A DNA stretch of 64,000 nt from CAYWBW01 sp964456745 (GCA_964456745.1 CAYWBW010000006.1:16942-80941); one strand, 5' to 3'; positions 13,283-26,430 are shown, counted from the stretch's first letter. A program made the numbers and translations. The notes: generated by a model not told the origin, from the letters alone.

Positions 13283-14608
13283 CTACTCAACCAATATTTC
13301 TCATTGGTACATTCACATTGAAGTACAGATAGCTGGATATTTTCATTTCTTTGCATTTTCAATTTTGTAGACTATTGGTTCTCATTTCATAACATTATAA
13401 GCCTTGTATTCTATAGCAGGCATTATTAGAGTGCTCATACATCAATTTCAATTAACTCAAGGTATAATGGTAATTTCATAATTTTTTCAAGCTTTCAATT
13501 TTGTAATTTGTGGCTCTAAACTCCATCAATTGTGTCATATGTTAACCTTTTCATACTTAAACTCAGTCTCGCTTTCTAATTGCGATCAAGATATGATATC
13601 AGTATTTTTGATAAATAATAGATTCTTTCAATTTACTATCGTAAATATTCAAAAGAAAATTACTAAAACAGCTATAATCTTATTTAAGATATCAAAATTC
13701 CTGTCTTTAACATAAGAAGATCAAAACCCAATACTAAAAAGTACTGGTGCAGTTCAAATAGCAAAAGACAGCATAATAAGTCATCAGGTCAGAAAATTTC
13801 ATGAAGCAATTGCAAGGAGCTGCATAGTTTGTGTAAATCAACAAGGTAAAAAGAAAGTTAAAGCTCAAACCAAAGGAGAAAATATCGGATTTTTTACCGT
13901 AAAAATATTTTTTGTTAAAAATTTTGGTAAATGGAATCAGAGTTTTGTTATACTTGGTGTAATTCATACAATTGTAAATCACATATATATAAGTACAAAT
14001 CATATGAAAACAGATAAAAATCATGTAAATCACATCGATATTTGAAAAACTTTGCCAATTATTCATAAAATCCCTCAAAAGATAAAAAATCATAAAAGTC
14101 TTCAGATCTGAAACATTCCCTGCACTCTACAATGTGATCAAATCCCCTTTGAATCATCAATGAATTCAGAAAATCATATAATAATTCATCAGGTCACAGC
14201 AAGACAAGAAGAAACAGAAGCGATAAGTCATATAAGCATGGCAACTCAATAATTAGCAGACTCCATATTTGGTACATACTGGTAAATATTGAACTTATGA
14301 ATAAAATATCCTAAAATAAGTACAATAATTGATATTCAAGCTAAATGAAATAAGTCCTTTTGACCTAATTTCTTAGCACTTCTTCAAGATGCTTTTGAAC
14401 TACTATCTGATATCTCAAATCAAGCTTGCTTCAAAACACTTATTAATTCATTGAAAGATTTCTCATCTGTAAATTTAATATCTATCTCTCACTTTTTATG
14501 ACAAACATCTTTAACACTTAATCACTTGATCCCATTAGTCTTGTTTCATATAAGTATTTCACAACTCACACAATGCATACCATCTATTTTTAGTTTTTTA
14601 TGTTTCAT
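13283..14608 (-). CDS. HMA-domain/SafE (TauE-like) membrane fusion with cupredoxin-like tail
   Basis: A 441-aa protein. It begins with a heavy-metal-associated domain (IDGMHCVSCEIL, C13 and C16), followed by a block of hydrophobic helices with SafE/COG2836 features (VSSCLAVTGG...FSEF, later FFLPCGFTQTMQL). It ends with a soluble tail, YPAICTSMGMYQGEILVE, resembling the metal-binding end of a cupredoxin fold. Proteins of this layout are found next to copper ATPases and are thought to bind or hand over copper at the membrane. It starts 23 bases after csoR and precedes copA on the same strand, so it is probably the middle gene of a copper operon. The exact reaction is unknown. Confidence 0.8.
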
Positions 14609-14631
14609 AAATTTTTATTACAATTAAATAA

Positions 14632-14904
14632 CTACTTATTCTGAGCAGTCTTAACCACTTTCAATATTTCATCAATCATCTTATTTTGTTTAACTTTATT
14701 ATTGCTTTTAATCGCATCAATAAAACAACATCACAAATGAGATTCAAGCAAAGTTATATTTGCTGATTTAATTAAACCAATAACTGCTAAATTTTGCTGA
14801 ATAATATCTATACAATACTTATCATCCTCAGACATTTTAATAATCTTTTCAAGAAGTGTCCTTGCTTTTTTTAAGCCAATCAATGTTTTTTTATTATCTT
14901 TCAT
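14632..14904 (-). CDS. csoR: CsoR-type copper-sensing repressor
   Basis: A 90-aa all-helical DUF156 protein. The copper-ligand signature is intact: C31, H56 and C60, with the same 25- and 4-residue spacing as Mycobacterium CsoR (C36/H61/C65). Apo-CsoR binds operator DNA, and Cu(I) releases it. It is the first gene of the copper cluster, with the SafE fusion and copA following on the same strand. A GGTATAG/CTATACC inverted repeat lies immediately upstream and is the likely autoregulatory operator. Confidence 0.88.
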
Positions 14905-14918
14905 AATTTTTTATTACC

Positions 14919-14937
14919 TATACCTATGGTATAGGGT
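14919..14937. promoter_or_regulatory. Putative CsoR operator
   Basis: A perfect 7-bp inverted repeat, CTATACC-TAT-GGTATAG, sits about 20 bases before csoR. Its C/G tract flanked by TA steps matches the usual CsoR-family operator shape, and it overlaps where the promoter should lie. Confidence 0.65.
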
Positions 14938-15019
14938 ATCATGAAAAATAATTAATAACAAGATACTAATCTTGACTTATATTTTCTATTCTTGTTATCC
15001 GATATAAAGCAATGGAATA

Positions 15020-18000
15020 CTATTGCTTTCAAGATTTAGCAGATCTATCATTCCAAAGTCTTATAACCTTTGCTTTTACCTCATCACTACAAGTTACACA
15101 TTTTTTTGGCTTAATTCTCTTTCAATTTGGAAGAATTATTTCCACCTTGCCTTCTCAAGGATTAGCCACCAAAATATCCTTAAGTGTTTGCAAGTCATCA
15201 TGATTAGCAAAATAAGGTATTTTAATTTCCCATATATTTTCTTTATCCATTCAACCATCTTGCAAAACAGGAATTTGTTTTTTTATAAGTTTTAAATGAA
15301 TATTATCTCAAAGTACTCATTCTTCTTTTGCTTGGTCTCTTATTTTTTCAAGCTCTATGCTCGTTACACTTTCTGCAATAAGTTGCAAGTCTCAATTTCT
15401 TATTTTAAAGCTTCATTCTATAAGCACTACTCGACCATCCTTGATATTTCTCTTACAGCTCTCAAAATGTTTTGGGAAACACACAGAATCAATCTTTCAT
15501 TGCGGAGTTTCAAATTTAAATCAAGCAAAATTATCTCATTTTTTTGTTCTTATTAATCTAAGATCTGAAATTAATCAACACATTTTATATTTATTTTGTT
15601 TCTCAAGTTCTTCCAAATCAAGCAAGTCAAGATCAAAAGATCTTTTATTAATATATTCTTCTAGTCATGCAAGTGGATGCATTGAAACAAAAAGTCATAA
15701 AAATTCTTTTTCAAGTTCCAATTTATGCTCAATTGTCATAACTTTAGCTTTTTTAAATTGGAATTTTGAAATATTTCAATTTTCAGATCATCAACCTGCC
15801 ATCGAAAACAAATCAATTTGTCAGGAAATTTTAGATTTTTGTTTCTCTTTTGCATATGCTGTCATTTCCTCAACACTTGCAAGTGCCTCACTTCTTTCAC
15901 ACATTGAATCTAGTGCTCATGAAGAAATAAGTGCTTCAATATTTTTTTTATTTAAAAATTTTACATCTATTCTGGATAATAAATCATCGATATCTTTATA
16001 AGCAATATTTTCAGGTCATCTATCTTCTATTATCGCTTCGATTGCGGCATCTCAAAGATTTTTAATAGCAGAAAGTCAAAAACGGATTTTTCACTCTCAT
16101 ACATAAGTAAATTCAAAATAAGATTCATTAATATCTGGCGGCAACACATCAATTCACATTTGCATGCATTCATCAATTTCAATTGCTATTCTGTCATTAT
16201 TTCAATTATCTGAAGTCAATAATCCTGTCATAAACTGAGTTGGATAATGAGCTTTCAAATATGCTGTGTGATAAGCAATCATAGAATATGCTGCAGCGTG
16301 TGATTTATTAAATCAATATCAAGCAAAAGGTACAACAATTTCATCAAAAATATATTTAGCTAAAACCTCATCATTTCAAATATTTTTTGCTCACTCTATA
16401 AAATTATTTCTTTGTGCATCCATCTCACTTGCTATCTTTTTTCAAATTGCTCGTCTTAATAAATCTGCTTGACCCAAAGTATATCAAGCAAAAATTTGAG
16501 CAATTTGCAATATCTGTTCTTGATAAACAGCAATTCAATATGTCTCACTTAAAAGTCATTTTAAAGATTTATGAGGATACTTAATTTTATCTGGATTAAA
16601 TTTTCATTCAATATATTTGGGTATAAACTCCATTGGTCATGGTCTATACAATGAATTCATAGCAATCAAATCTTCAAACCTTGTAGGCTTAAGGTCTTTT
16701 AAATATCTTTTCATTCAAGCAGATTCAAACTGAAATAAACCAGTTGTTTCTCAAACTTGAAATAATTTATAAGACTCTTGATCATCCATTGGGAGCTCAT
16801 CTAAAACAATAATCCTTCATGTAGTTTTTTTAATAATCTGTATTCATCTTTCCAAGATTGATAAATTCTTGAGTCACAAGAAATCCATTTTAAGGAGTCA
16901 AAGTTTTTCAAGTGGCTTAGCAGAAAACTGTGTAATAACTGTTTTATCATCCTTTGGTGGATGCTGAAGTGCTGTATAATTATCAAGCGATTTATCAGAA
17001 ATAACTACTGCACAAGCATGTACTGAAACGTGTCTAACATTTCATTCTAAAATTTTAGCAGTTTTCCAAACTTTTTTATACAAATCACTAGCATTAACAA
17101 AATTTCTTAAATCAGCCTCTGCATCCCATGCTTCTTCCAAGCTTGTTCATGGTCTTTCTGGTATTAATTTTGAAAAAGTATTCATCTCAGCAAAAGAAAT
17201 TCAATAAGTTCTTCATACATCTTTCACTGCTGCTCTTGCCGTCAAAGTTCAAAAAGTAGATATCTGAGCCACTTTATCTTCTCAATACTTTTCACTAACA
17301 TAATTAATAACCTCATCCCTTCTCTCATCTGCAAAATCAACATCAAAATCAGGCATTGATATCCTTTCTGGATTTAAAAATCTTTCAAATAAAAGTCCAT
17401 AAATAAGTGGATCAAGGTTCGTTATTCACATCCCAAAAGCAATAATAGATCATGCTCACGATCCCCTTCATGGACCAACTAATATTCAATTGTCTTTAGC
17501 CCAATTGACATAATCTGCAACCATTAAAAAATAAGATTCAAATCACATCTTTTGTATGATTTTAAATTCATGCTCAAATCTAATTGAAATTCTTAATCAC
17601 CCATTAGACTCAAGTTCTTTAGAATTATCAATCGCATCCGCTCTTGGATCTTTTGATTTTATACTAATTTTTTGATTATCTATTGTACTTTCTCCAAGCT
17701 TTGACCAAGAAATAGAATTCAAATGTTCTCAATACTCACTATACCTTAACTTCAATCAATCAATGCAAAGTTTTCTAAAATATTCAATAGGGGTTTTTAG
17801 TCATGAATCCTTGGGAGGCAAAAAATCTGGAATATGATAAACTCAAAGTTCAAAATCCACTATGCACCTATCAGCAATTATTTGTGTATTAGCAATAGCC
17901 TCTGGAGTATCAATAAAAGCTTCAACCAACTCCTTTGGATCTCTCATTGAATAATCTTCATCGATCATTGAGAAACGTGCATGATCATCGATATCTTTTC

Positions 18001-18685
18001 ATATTCAAATACAAACAACTACATCTTGTGCTTCAGCATCACTTGATTCTAAGTAAAAAGAATTCTGAGTAACAACTAGTTTAATTCAATACTGCCTAGC
18101 ATAAGCTTTATTTTTTTCATTAATTTCTAACTGCAAAGGAGTATTTTTATGATCAAGTAAGGCTAAAAAATAATTATCCTTTCAAAAAATATCTACATGC
18201 CGCTTTATACACTCTCAAATCTCTTTATCAGTTCACTGCTCAGAAATAAGTTTTGATAATTTTGTGTTCGTTCAAGAATCAATAGCAATAATTCACTCCT
18301 TATATTTATCTAATACTTCATAATCAATTCTTGGTTTATAGTACATTCAATCAATATGAGCAATTGTTGATAAATGAATCAAATTTTTATATCAAATATT
18401 ATTCTCTGCAATAAGTACAAGACTATTAGGTCTTCAATCGGATCTATTTGATTTTTCATGTAAAGCCCTTGGTGCGATATAAACTTCACATCAAATAATA
18501 GGTTTAATTCATTCTTTTTTACATGCTGAATAAAAATCCAAACTTCAATACATTGCAGCAAAATCAGTTAATGCCACCGCGCTGGCTCATTGTTTTTTTG
18601 CAGTTTTAGCAATATCTGACGGACTTGGCACTCAAGAAAGTAAAGAAAAATACGAATGATTGTGTAGATGTACGAAATTTGTCAT
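15020..18685 (-). CDS. dnaE: DNA polymerase III alpha subunit
   Basis: A 1221-aa replicative polymerase of the DnaE1 class. Seen: the PHP domain at the N-terminus (MTNFVHLHNHSYFSLLSG, then LTDFAAMYG); the polymerase core with GPGRGSGAGS; the catalytic PDFDVDFADERR; the motif SLYRPGPMEFIP; the DLLRRAIGKK finger motif; AGYGFNKSHAAAYS; then the helix-hairpin-helix and OB-fold region (PIGKAKVMTIE..., CGLISDLRSTRTKKG). The length is a little above the usual 1160. The start at 18685 is preceded by AAGGA, one of the few Shine-Dalgarno-like sites in the window. The second R of LLRR is encoded by CGA, showing CGA=Arg here. It is transcribed towards csoR but separated from it by 115 bases. Confidence 0.97.
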
Positions 18686-18795
18686 AAATCCTTTTATTAC
18701 ACCTAAGATACTAAACTATTTTTTTTATAAATAAACCCTAAGTAAAATTTTGGCATTTCGCAAAAATTTGAGAATTAATCTTAGATTATAAAACC

Positions 18796-20427
18796 TTACT
18801 CTTTATTATCAGAAATATTAATATCTCACTTTGAAACCTCATCACCTTCTAGGTTTTCAGTGTCCTGAGAATCTTCAACACTTTCAGAATTTTTATTCTG
18901 AATAAGATCCTTAGCAACATCAAAATTTCCAGAAAATTTCTCACGAATGGATTTTTCAATATCACTCTGTTTTTGAGTATCAATACTTTCTGATTGAATA
19001 TCTGTAATCCCATGTCACACTTGATGATCTGGCATAGTGCTTAGAGTATCTTCAGACTCATTAACTAACTCATCTTCTTTGGGCTCTTTGATTTGTTGCT
19101 GATCTTCTTCCGTCTTCCCGGACTTTTCTTCTTCTTTCGAAGTATCTTCAGATATTTCACTCTCTTTAGATTCCTCACTATTATCTACTTGTTTATCTTC
19201 TTTATCTGGCTTGCTAACCTCTTCATTTTCATAAGTTTTATCAGATTCCTCTTCTTGAATAGATTTTTCAGACAACTCATCTTCTTTTGGCTTCTCAGAT
19301 GATTCATTTTCTTTAGACCCATCAGGTAATTCACTTTCTTTAAGCTCTTCAGGCGCATCTTCTTTTTGATCATTATTATCAGAACCTACTGTTCAAATAC
19401 CATTAAATCAAGTATTGATTATATCACTGTCATTATCTCAATTTTTTGTTTCTTTGCCTAATTCTCAATCTTTAGACTCATTATCTATTCAAGTATCCTG
19501 ACCTTGCCCTCATCATTTTCTGATTTTGTACATATAAAAGAACAAAAATAGTAATCACAAAACCAATCATTCAATTCAAATTATTGTATAAACATTAATT
19601 TTATATTTTTTTCAATCTTGTGTGATCTGAGCTATATAATCACTAAGCTCATCATAAATAGATCAAGTGTTAGTTATTAGCTCTCAAGACATAGTTTTTG
19701 CTGCTTGCTGATTAACAGAACTTGACAGAGCTAATATTGCGCTGCTATCTTTTTGTCTTTGTGCGAGATTTTTATTATACGTTTCTTTAATTTTTTTAAT
19801 ATTTGCCATTGCCTCTTCAACCATTTTTGCCGCTAATTTTTCTTCATCAATTTTTGAAATATTACTTGGAGCAGATGCTTTTAATGTTTCTTCAGATTTT
19901 GAGCTTATTGTAAAATCTTCAACTACCTCATCTTTTCTTACACTAATTTCCAGTTGTCTAACAGATCACAATATATTTTGAATTTCATCTGAATTATCTC
20001 TAATGCTAGACCTCTCCTTATCAATAGTAATTATAGACTTTCACTGTTCGGACTTTATTTTAAATAATATATCTACAATTTTTGTATCACTGCTAACATT
20101 ATAACCTCAAGGAAATCATCATGATAAAATAATTTCTCAATGCTCATTATCAATTTCTTGATCAGCCCAAAAACCAACAGCTGTACTTGAATCATCCAAT
20201 TTAGATGCGTGCAAATGTTGATTATCAAATTTAATTAGAGCACTAAATCCGATCGAATCTTCTCATCAAGTATTTATATTAAGACTTGCAATAAATTTAT
20301 CTCAAGAAACAAAAGAATTTTTATCAGATATTATTGAAAATGATACTAGCTCATTTGCTTGAATAATAAGACTACTACTTATTAAAAATAGTAAACTAGC
20401 CATGATTGAAATAATTGTTTTTTTCAT
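18796..20427 (-). CDS. Cohesin-like, membrane-anchored acidic protein
   Basis: 543 aa. A signal peptide (MKKTIISIMASLLFLISSS) is followed by a beta-sandwich of about 130 residues (LVSFSIISDKNSFVSGDKF ... GFSALIKFD ... VDILFKIK) that reads like a cohesin or cohesin-related adhesion domain. A coiled-coil-like stretch (EEKLAAKMVEEAMANIKKI) and one transmembrane helix (IIGIEGLVLGLLFLFFYMY) follow. The last 220 residues are an extremely acidic Glu/Asp/Ser/Lys tail that should lie in the cytoplasm and be disordered. The topology, outside domain plus long acidic inside tail, suggests a surface receptor or scaffold. The cohesin call is by fold pattern only; other Ig-like folds are possible. Confidence 0.65.
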
Positions 20428-20556
20428 TTTTATTTTATTTAATATTCTCTTTATTATAGCATAAAAACTATCAATTTTCTATTCTTAAATATTGACATAA
20501 TAAAATACTTATTACCAATTATCATTGTTTCAAAGTTTTTATAGTAAAAAGCAAAT

Positions 20557-20874
20557 TTAATAATCCTGTTTTTCACACCAAGTATGACTATCTATACATC
20601 TAAACAAATTACTCTTAAATCACTCAGGACACTTTCAATCTTTAGCTAATAAATGCTTTCATTTTTCCATCTCATTAACTGACGCCACGCAACATCATCA
20701 CATAACATCTGTTTTACATAATTTTCTTAGATTTTCATAATATCATTCCTGATTATTAATGTCTGCATCTATACTATCTTGACTATTATCACCGATTTGC
20801 TCATTAATATTTTGACAAGAACTAAGACTCAATAATATCATTATTGACAGGGATATAATTTTAATTTTTTTCAT
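20557..20874 (-). CDS. Small Cys-rich putative lipoprotein
   Basis: 105 aa. It starts MKKIKIISLSIMILLSLSSC, a signal peptide ending in a lipobox-like SLSSC, so probably lipid-anchored. The mature part is acidic and then carries six to seven cysteines (LCKTDVMGGCC, GKCPEGFKSNLFRC, WCEKQDY), which suggests a small disulfide-stabilised domain. It lies between the DUF2339-like gene and the cohesin-like gene on the same strand. I do not recognise the family. Confidence 0.7.
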
Positions 20875-20903
20875 TATAGTATTATTAATTAATAAATTTA
20901 AAT

Positions 20904-23870
20904 CTATTGATTTTCAGATTCTAAATTCTTTAAATTAAATTCTCATTTTAAATTTCATCAATATCTCTTAGAATACATGGAAGAAATTATGATCATTAAA
21001 GTTCAAACAAGCATTAAAGCAAATACTCTAAATATAGCTTCATCTATGTTATACCAAATATCTAATAAAAGTATTTTTCAAAGAGTTAGCACTAATATAT
21101 ACAATCAAATGGTTCTATATTTCTTTAAATTATTTTGTATTCATGAATATAAAGAAATAAATGCTATTGCTCACCAGTACATTGAAATAATAAATACATT
21201 ATCAAATATATCATCTACATACATTGTAGTTGATATCATTAAATAAAAACTCATAATAATCATTGCTATATAGGCATTTGAGTATTTTGAAAACTTATTA
21301 TAAACATAAGCTCATAAAGCAAATATAAATGTTGACAAGTAATCAATTATTCCAAAATTATAATCATTTGCAATTTCTAAAATATATAACAATGATAATA
21401 GTAATAATCAAAATAAATAAACAAACTTAATTACTGATGTGCTATATTTACTATAAAACACTGATAAAACTAGGAAATACGAAGATGTTATCATCATATC
21501 TGAACCAGCTATATTTATAGATCATAATAAAAAATACCAAACTAAATATATTCAACATAAATGCAAAAGATCATGAATTACATTATTGTCAGATTCAGCT
21601 GATTTAGTAAATATTAAATTTAATGCCAAGCAAACTAATGTAAAAAAGCTAACAGGCAACATTCAAGAAGCTCAGCTGATAAAATACAAAGTACATAATT
21701 TAATTATTCATATAAACATTAAAATTATTGAAGCTAGGTATATCTTTGTATCGTTTGTTTTTTGATAAAAATAAAAAAGTAAACTTGATTCAAGCAACCA
21801 AACAATCGATACAACTCATGTATGCTTTGAAAACACCAAAGCAATGGCTAATGAAAATAGTGATATACAAATTCAAATATAGCAATAGAAGGCATTAATA
21901 ATATTAGCCCTAATTTCTCATGAAAGCTTATCAGATATTTGGAAATAATATCTTGTGGAAATCACAAAGTAATATATGGCTAACGAAAAATAATAATATC
22001 ACATCATCATTAGTCATTGATTTGAAGCATCTAAAAAATGATAAATTTCAAATCAAATAAACAATATTCAAGTAACGCTTCAAATAACCATATTCTTTAT
22101 ATGACTTTGCGTTAAATTTTTATTAATAACAGGAGTCACGCTATTTATAATAAAAAACAAAATCAATCAAATTACACTAAGATTATACAAAGGTAAATTA
22201 GTAGATATAACTGGAAGAAGCATGAATACAGTTCACAAACTTCATAAGCTAAACAAGTATTCAAGTCATTTTTTTGACGAAAAATAATAAGAACAAATAA
22301 GGAAAATAAACGATGTGATAAATACTGATAATCATTGTCCAAATGTCACAGCTGCATTAATTGAAAAATACGAACTTGTAATAAAAACAAATATTCAGAT
22401 TAGAGTAAATAACCAATATTTTACAAAAGCTGACAGATGATCAAATAATAATGCAAATAAGCACATATAAGTAACAACCACTCATATCAATATTGGAATT
22501 ATATGCACCAAAGATGATGATAGTATAAGTCAGGTAAATATAAATAACGGAAGAATTAATAAATATAGTAAGCCTGTGATTCAAGCAGAGAAAAATAATA
22601 AAATACTTCAAGCTCACATCAAAATCATGTATAAACTGTAACTTATAAGACTCAATATTCATCAATAAAGTGCTCAAGTGGAAAATATAATATGAAGGAT
22701 TAAAACAAGATATGCTCATCAAAATAATTGAAATAACATTTCTTTATATCACTTGTTGTAAGATACAAATATTGAAGATAGACAAAGTATCCCTGAAAAT
22801 AAAATCTTTGATATCCATCACATATTGCTAGTGCAAGCTGCTAATAAAAACAATATGTTTCAAGCAATAAAGGCGAGGTAAATTAAAAATTTTGAATATG
22901 CTTTATCTTTATATGCATAAGCAAGTCACAAAGCTCAAAAAGAAACAGTTATTCAATAAATTAAATATGAATATGGACTATCGTGGGATGCTCAAACTAA
23001 TAATGGATTTATATAAGCAAAGAAAAAAGAAAATCAAAGCAGGCTATTAGATTTATAAAGCAATGAAGTAATGATGGCAAAAATTGTATTCATTAATAAA
23101 AATAGAAAACAAGTTCCCTCTTTAAGTATTAATCAATGCGCATCTCATATTAAATATCTTCAAGAAAGTATCACTAAATAATTAATAAGTACTCAAGTTC
23201 AAAGTAATATCCTTGATTCTGCCTTAAGTCATTTTTTGTCCAATACTACTCATATAAAGAAAATCAAAAAACCAACTGTAAATCAAATAATCAATTTTCA
23301 TACAGGTCATATTGCATTATATATAAGTCAAAGAAAAAATAAAACTCATAAAAACAGTAATATCGCTCAAAGCTTTGCAAGTAAATTTTCAGAAAAAAAC
23401 TTCTTCATAAATCATGGCTTTTCAAGACTTTTTCTTTTTTCTTGTGCAGGCTTTTGATCTTTTACTTCTGCAATATCATCAGATACAATCTCATGGCCTT
23501 CTTGCTCAGATATTTCATATTGCGAATCACTTTCTTTAGCAAGCTTTTTATCTTCAATAACAGGAGATTTTATTTCACGCTTAAAGACCGATTCTTTAGA
23601 TGTCTTTTTTTCTAACTCTTTTTCATCAAATTTATTAACTTTAAATGGCTTCAGTCACTTAATTTCTAATAAGGAATTTTCTATAAATTCACTTGAAAAA
23701 AACATCTTCTTTATAACAGCTCATAATACAAAAATAAAAAATATCCAAGAAAGAAATAAATCATCATCAAACACACGATAACCTTCAAATAACATTCAAA
23801 TTAAAACGCAAAACACAAATCAAAAAGAAAAACTTGCTACCCAGGACAATGTATTTAAAAGTTTAAACAT
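20904..23870 (-). CDS. DUF2339-like polytopic membrane protein
   Basis: 988 aa. Two N-terminal helices are followed by a charged linker (about residues 70-165, rich in Lys/Glu). The core begins FFSENLLAKLGAILLFLGVLFFLGL, typical of DUF2339 (LaxkiGa.ll.lgv.fflk.a). At least 20 further hydrophobic helices follow to the end (NLKNLESENQ). UGA supplies most of the glycines within helices, so the standard code breaks this gene into many pieces. Function is unknown; such proteins are suspected to act in envelope or polysaccharide processes. It is followed by the small lipoprotein and cohesin-like genes on the same strand, an envelope-flavoured cluster. Confidence 0.8.
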
Positions 23871-23884
23871 AAGATTTAATTATT

Positions 23885-25729
23885 TTATAAATTAGCATTC
23901 TTCATTTTATTAATCATAAAATATATTAAAGAAATGAAAATAATTGTAATAAGAATCATTAATCAAATGAAAAATCATTTATTAGATTCAATAAATCTAT
24001 CATCTTCTTCATCACACTTGTCTCAAATTTCATCATTATCAACATTACTTTGATCTGGATTATATTCATATGGGCAATTATCATGAGCAAAAATTATTCC
24101 ATCCCTGTCTTTATCTTCACACTTATCTCATATCAAATTATTATCTCTATCACCCTGCTTTGGATTTGCAATTTCAATACAATTATCTAAATATCACACC
24201 ACTCAATCTTCATCACTATCTTCACATAAATCTCAAATTAAATTTTTATCTTTATCAATTTGCCTAGTATTTTGAATGTCCTTGCAGTTATCGCACTTAT
24301 CTCAAATCCTATCTTTATCTATGTCCCCCTGATCAGGATTGACAACTTCTTTGCAATTATCCAACCTGTCCTCTATTCAATCCTTGTCTTTATCATTAAT
24401 CTCTTTTATTATTTTTACAATTTCACACTTATCTCATGATCAATTTTCATTTTTATCTAATTGTTGTGGATTATAAAGATTGCAATTATCACACTTATCT
24501 CATATTCAATCAAAATCATGATCTTTTTGTTCAGGATTTACTATAATCATACAATTATCAACACTATCAAATATTCAATCCTTGTCCTTGTCAAATTCAC
24601 ATGCATCTCATATTCAATTTACATTTATGTCTTTTTGATCAGGATTATAAATATCTATACAATTATCGATATTTCAAATCACCCTGTCTTTATCATCATC
24701 ACTGCATAAATCTCATACTCAATCTGCATTTTTATCTGATTGCCTAATATTAAAAATATACTTACAATTATCTAAACTATCTCATATTCAATCACTATCT
24801 CCATCTGCGTCAAATGGGTTTTTGTTTTCATTATCAAAATCACAAACATCTCAAATAAGGTCTCAATCCATATCCTTTTGATCACTGTTTGATTTATATA
24901 CACAATTATCTTCATCGTTATCAATGGAATCATTATCAATATCACTAATATATGATGGATTTTTATCAAAAGAAATATCAAATTCTTCAGTGCTAATATT
25001 AATGCTATATTTTGCTGCCTTAGACTCCTTTAAATATTTATTTACAAAACTATTAAATGAATCGTCTCTTTGACAATTATCTTTTGTATAAATTTCAACA
25101 TCTGCCAAAGATCATGGATTCAATAAAAATACATCTAAGCTTTTTGCAAAAAATCTAATTTCATGAATTTTAACATTTTTCTTCTGCTTATCTTTATCAA
25201 AATCATTAAAAATAATTTTTAGGTATTTAAAATCAAAATTTTGTAAATCAGACTCCCTTACTTTTATATAATCTTTATTGTCCAAAGAAATAAAATTTTC
25301 TACTCAAGCTCAATAAGTGTAAAAAAACTCTGAACGAAAAGTTTTTGATTTTAAAACATTTGAAAATTCAAGAATTATTTCCTTTTGTGCTAAATCATAT
25401 TGATCAAAAGAAAAACTAGTACCCATATCTCAATCACTTATGTGTTTTATACCATCTAACCCTCCTCAGTTTAATGATAATACCTTATAAGCAATATCTT
25501 TTTTATTTCAATATTTAAATAACTTATAATTCAACAGTTGATTATTAGATACTGCAAAAAAGCTAGAATAATGTGATTTTATCTTAATAGTATTTTCAGA
25601 CTTAAGTCACGATATCACAGCCCTTTGTTCAAAACAAGAATTATTAATAATATTTTCCAAAGCATGAACATTTTGATGAAAAAACAGATAAAGTATAAAA
25701 AAAGATAAGTATAAAAAATATTTTTTCAT
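23885..25729 (-). CDS. Thrombospondin type-3 repeat surface protein
   Basis: 614 aa. A signal peptide (MKKYFLYLSFFILYLFFHQNVHA) leads into an N-terminal beta-rich domain of about 240 residues. From about residue 265 to 570 there are some ten thrombospondin type-3 repeats of the form DxDxDGIGDxxDNC...NPDQ, which bind Ca2+. The repeat glycines are mostly UGA. A C-terminal helix (WFFIWLMILITIIFISLIYFM) and a short basic tail anchor it in the membrane. The result should be a long, rigid, calcium-dependent stalk on the cell surface with an N-terminal head. It sits just upstream of the DUF2339-like gene (14-base gap), probably in the same transcript. The head domain is unrecognised. Confidence 0.85.
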
Positions 25730-25853
25730 AAATGACAAATTAATTTTTTATACTTTATATCATGTTTGTTAAACCTTTGAAGCAATTAGTTTGAAAAAAA
25801 CAACATATATTTTTATATGTAACAAACATTAAATATCACTCTTTTAAACCAAT

Positions 25854-26426
25854 CTAATTTATGCTGCAAACTCATCAAGGGCAAGCAGGCCTAATAACAG
25901 GCTCTTTTATTAATGAATACTTGATTAATCAGTAGTAGATCTTGCATCATACACAAATTCAAAAACTTGCTTCAAGCCACATAAAACTCAAACAAATTAA
26001 ACAAATTAAATAAGTATATATTCACTGTAAATTCAATATTAATACAACAATCAACATGACACTAACCATTATTAATCATAAAGACCAAGCAAATCTCTTT
26101 TGTATTACTCAAACATAATCAGGTTTCTGATTACTCACAAAATATGATGCTATCCTGTTTATGATTGAAAACTTTGTTCATAAAAAAGATAGAGTAGCAA
26201 ATTCATAAAAAAATAAAACTACAACTATTTTTAATGGGAAATAATTTCAAAGCATTGAGGCATTTATAAATGCATACAATCAAATCAAAAACATAATTCA
26301 AGCTCAAGCTCTTACCGATCTTTCATTAATAACTGGATAAGATGCAATTTTTCAATTTATTACTAATCAAGGAACAAACTCTCAAAATTTAAATAAACCT
26401 ATCTTATTTAATAAAAAAATTTTCAT
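25854..26426 (-). CDS. DUF4395 integral membrane protein
   Basis: 190 aa with four hydrophobic helices. The C-terminus carries the DUF4395 cysteine pattern: CVGCKIYY and then RPACPGGVCSI. Members of this family are often encoded with rhodanese or sulfur-carrier proteins and with CsoR/CstR-type repressors, so a role in sulfur or redox transport is plausible. The start is four bases after the stop of the CstR-like gene, which indicates one two-gene operon. Glycines in the helices are largely UGA. Confidence 0.8.
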
Positions 26427-26430
26427 AATG

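Noticed and set aside
15357..16001. Plus-strand open frame of 214 codons
   Set aside because: It lies wholly opposite dnaE, whose reading is certain from polymerase motifs.
20977..21246. Plus-strand open frame of 89 codons
   Set aside because: It is the antisense shadow of the DUF2339-like gene, whose minus frame is open for 988 codons with consistent helices.
24070..25108. Regular 60-90 bp periodicity that looks like a CRISPR or DNA repeat
   Set aside because: The period comes from protein-level thrombospondin type-3 repeats; the DNA units are diverged and there are no spacers.
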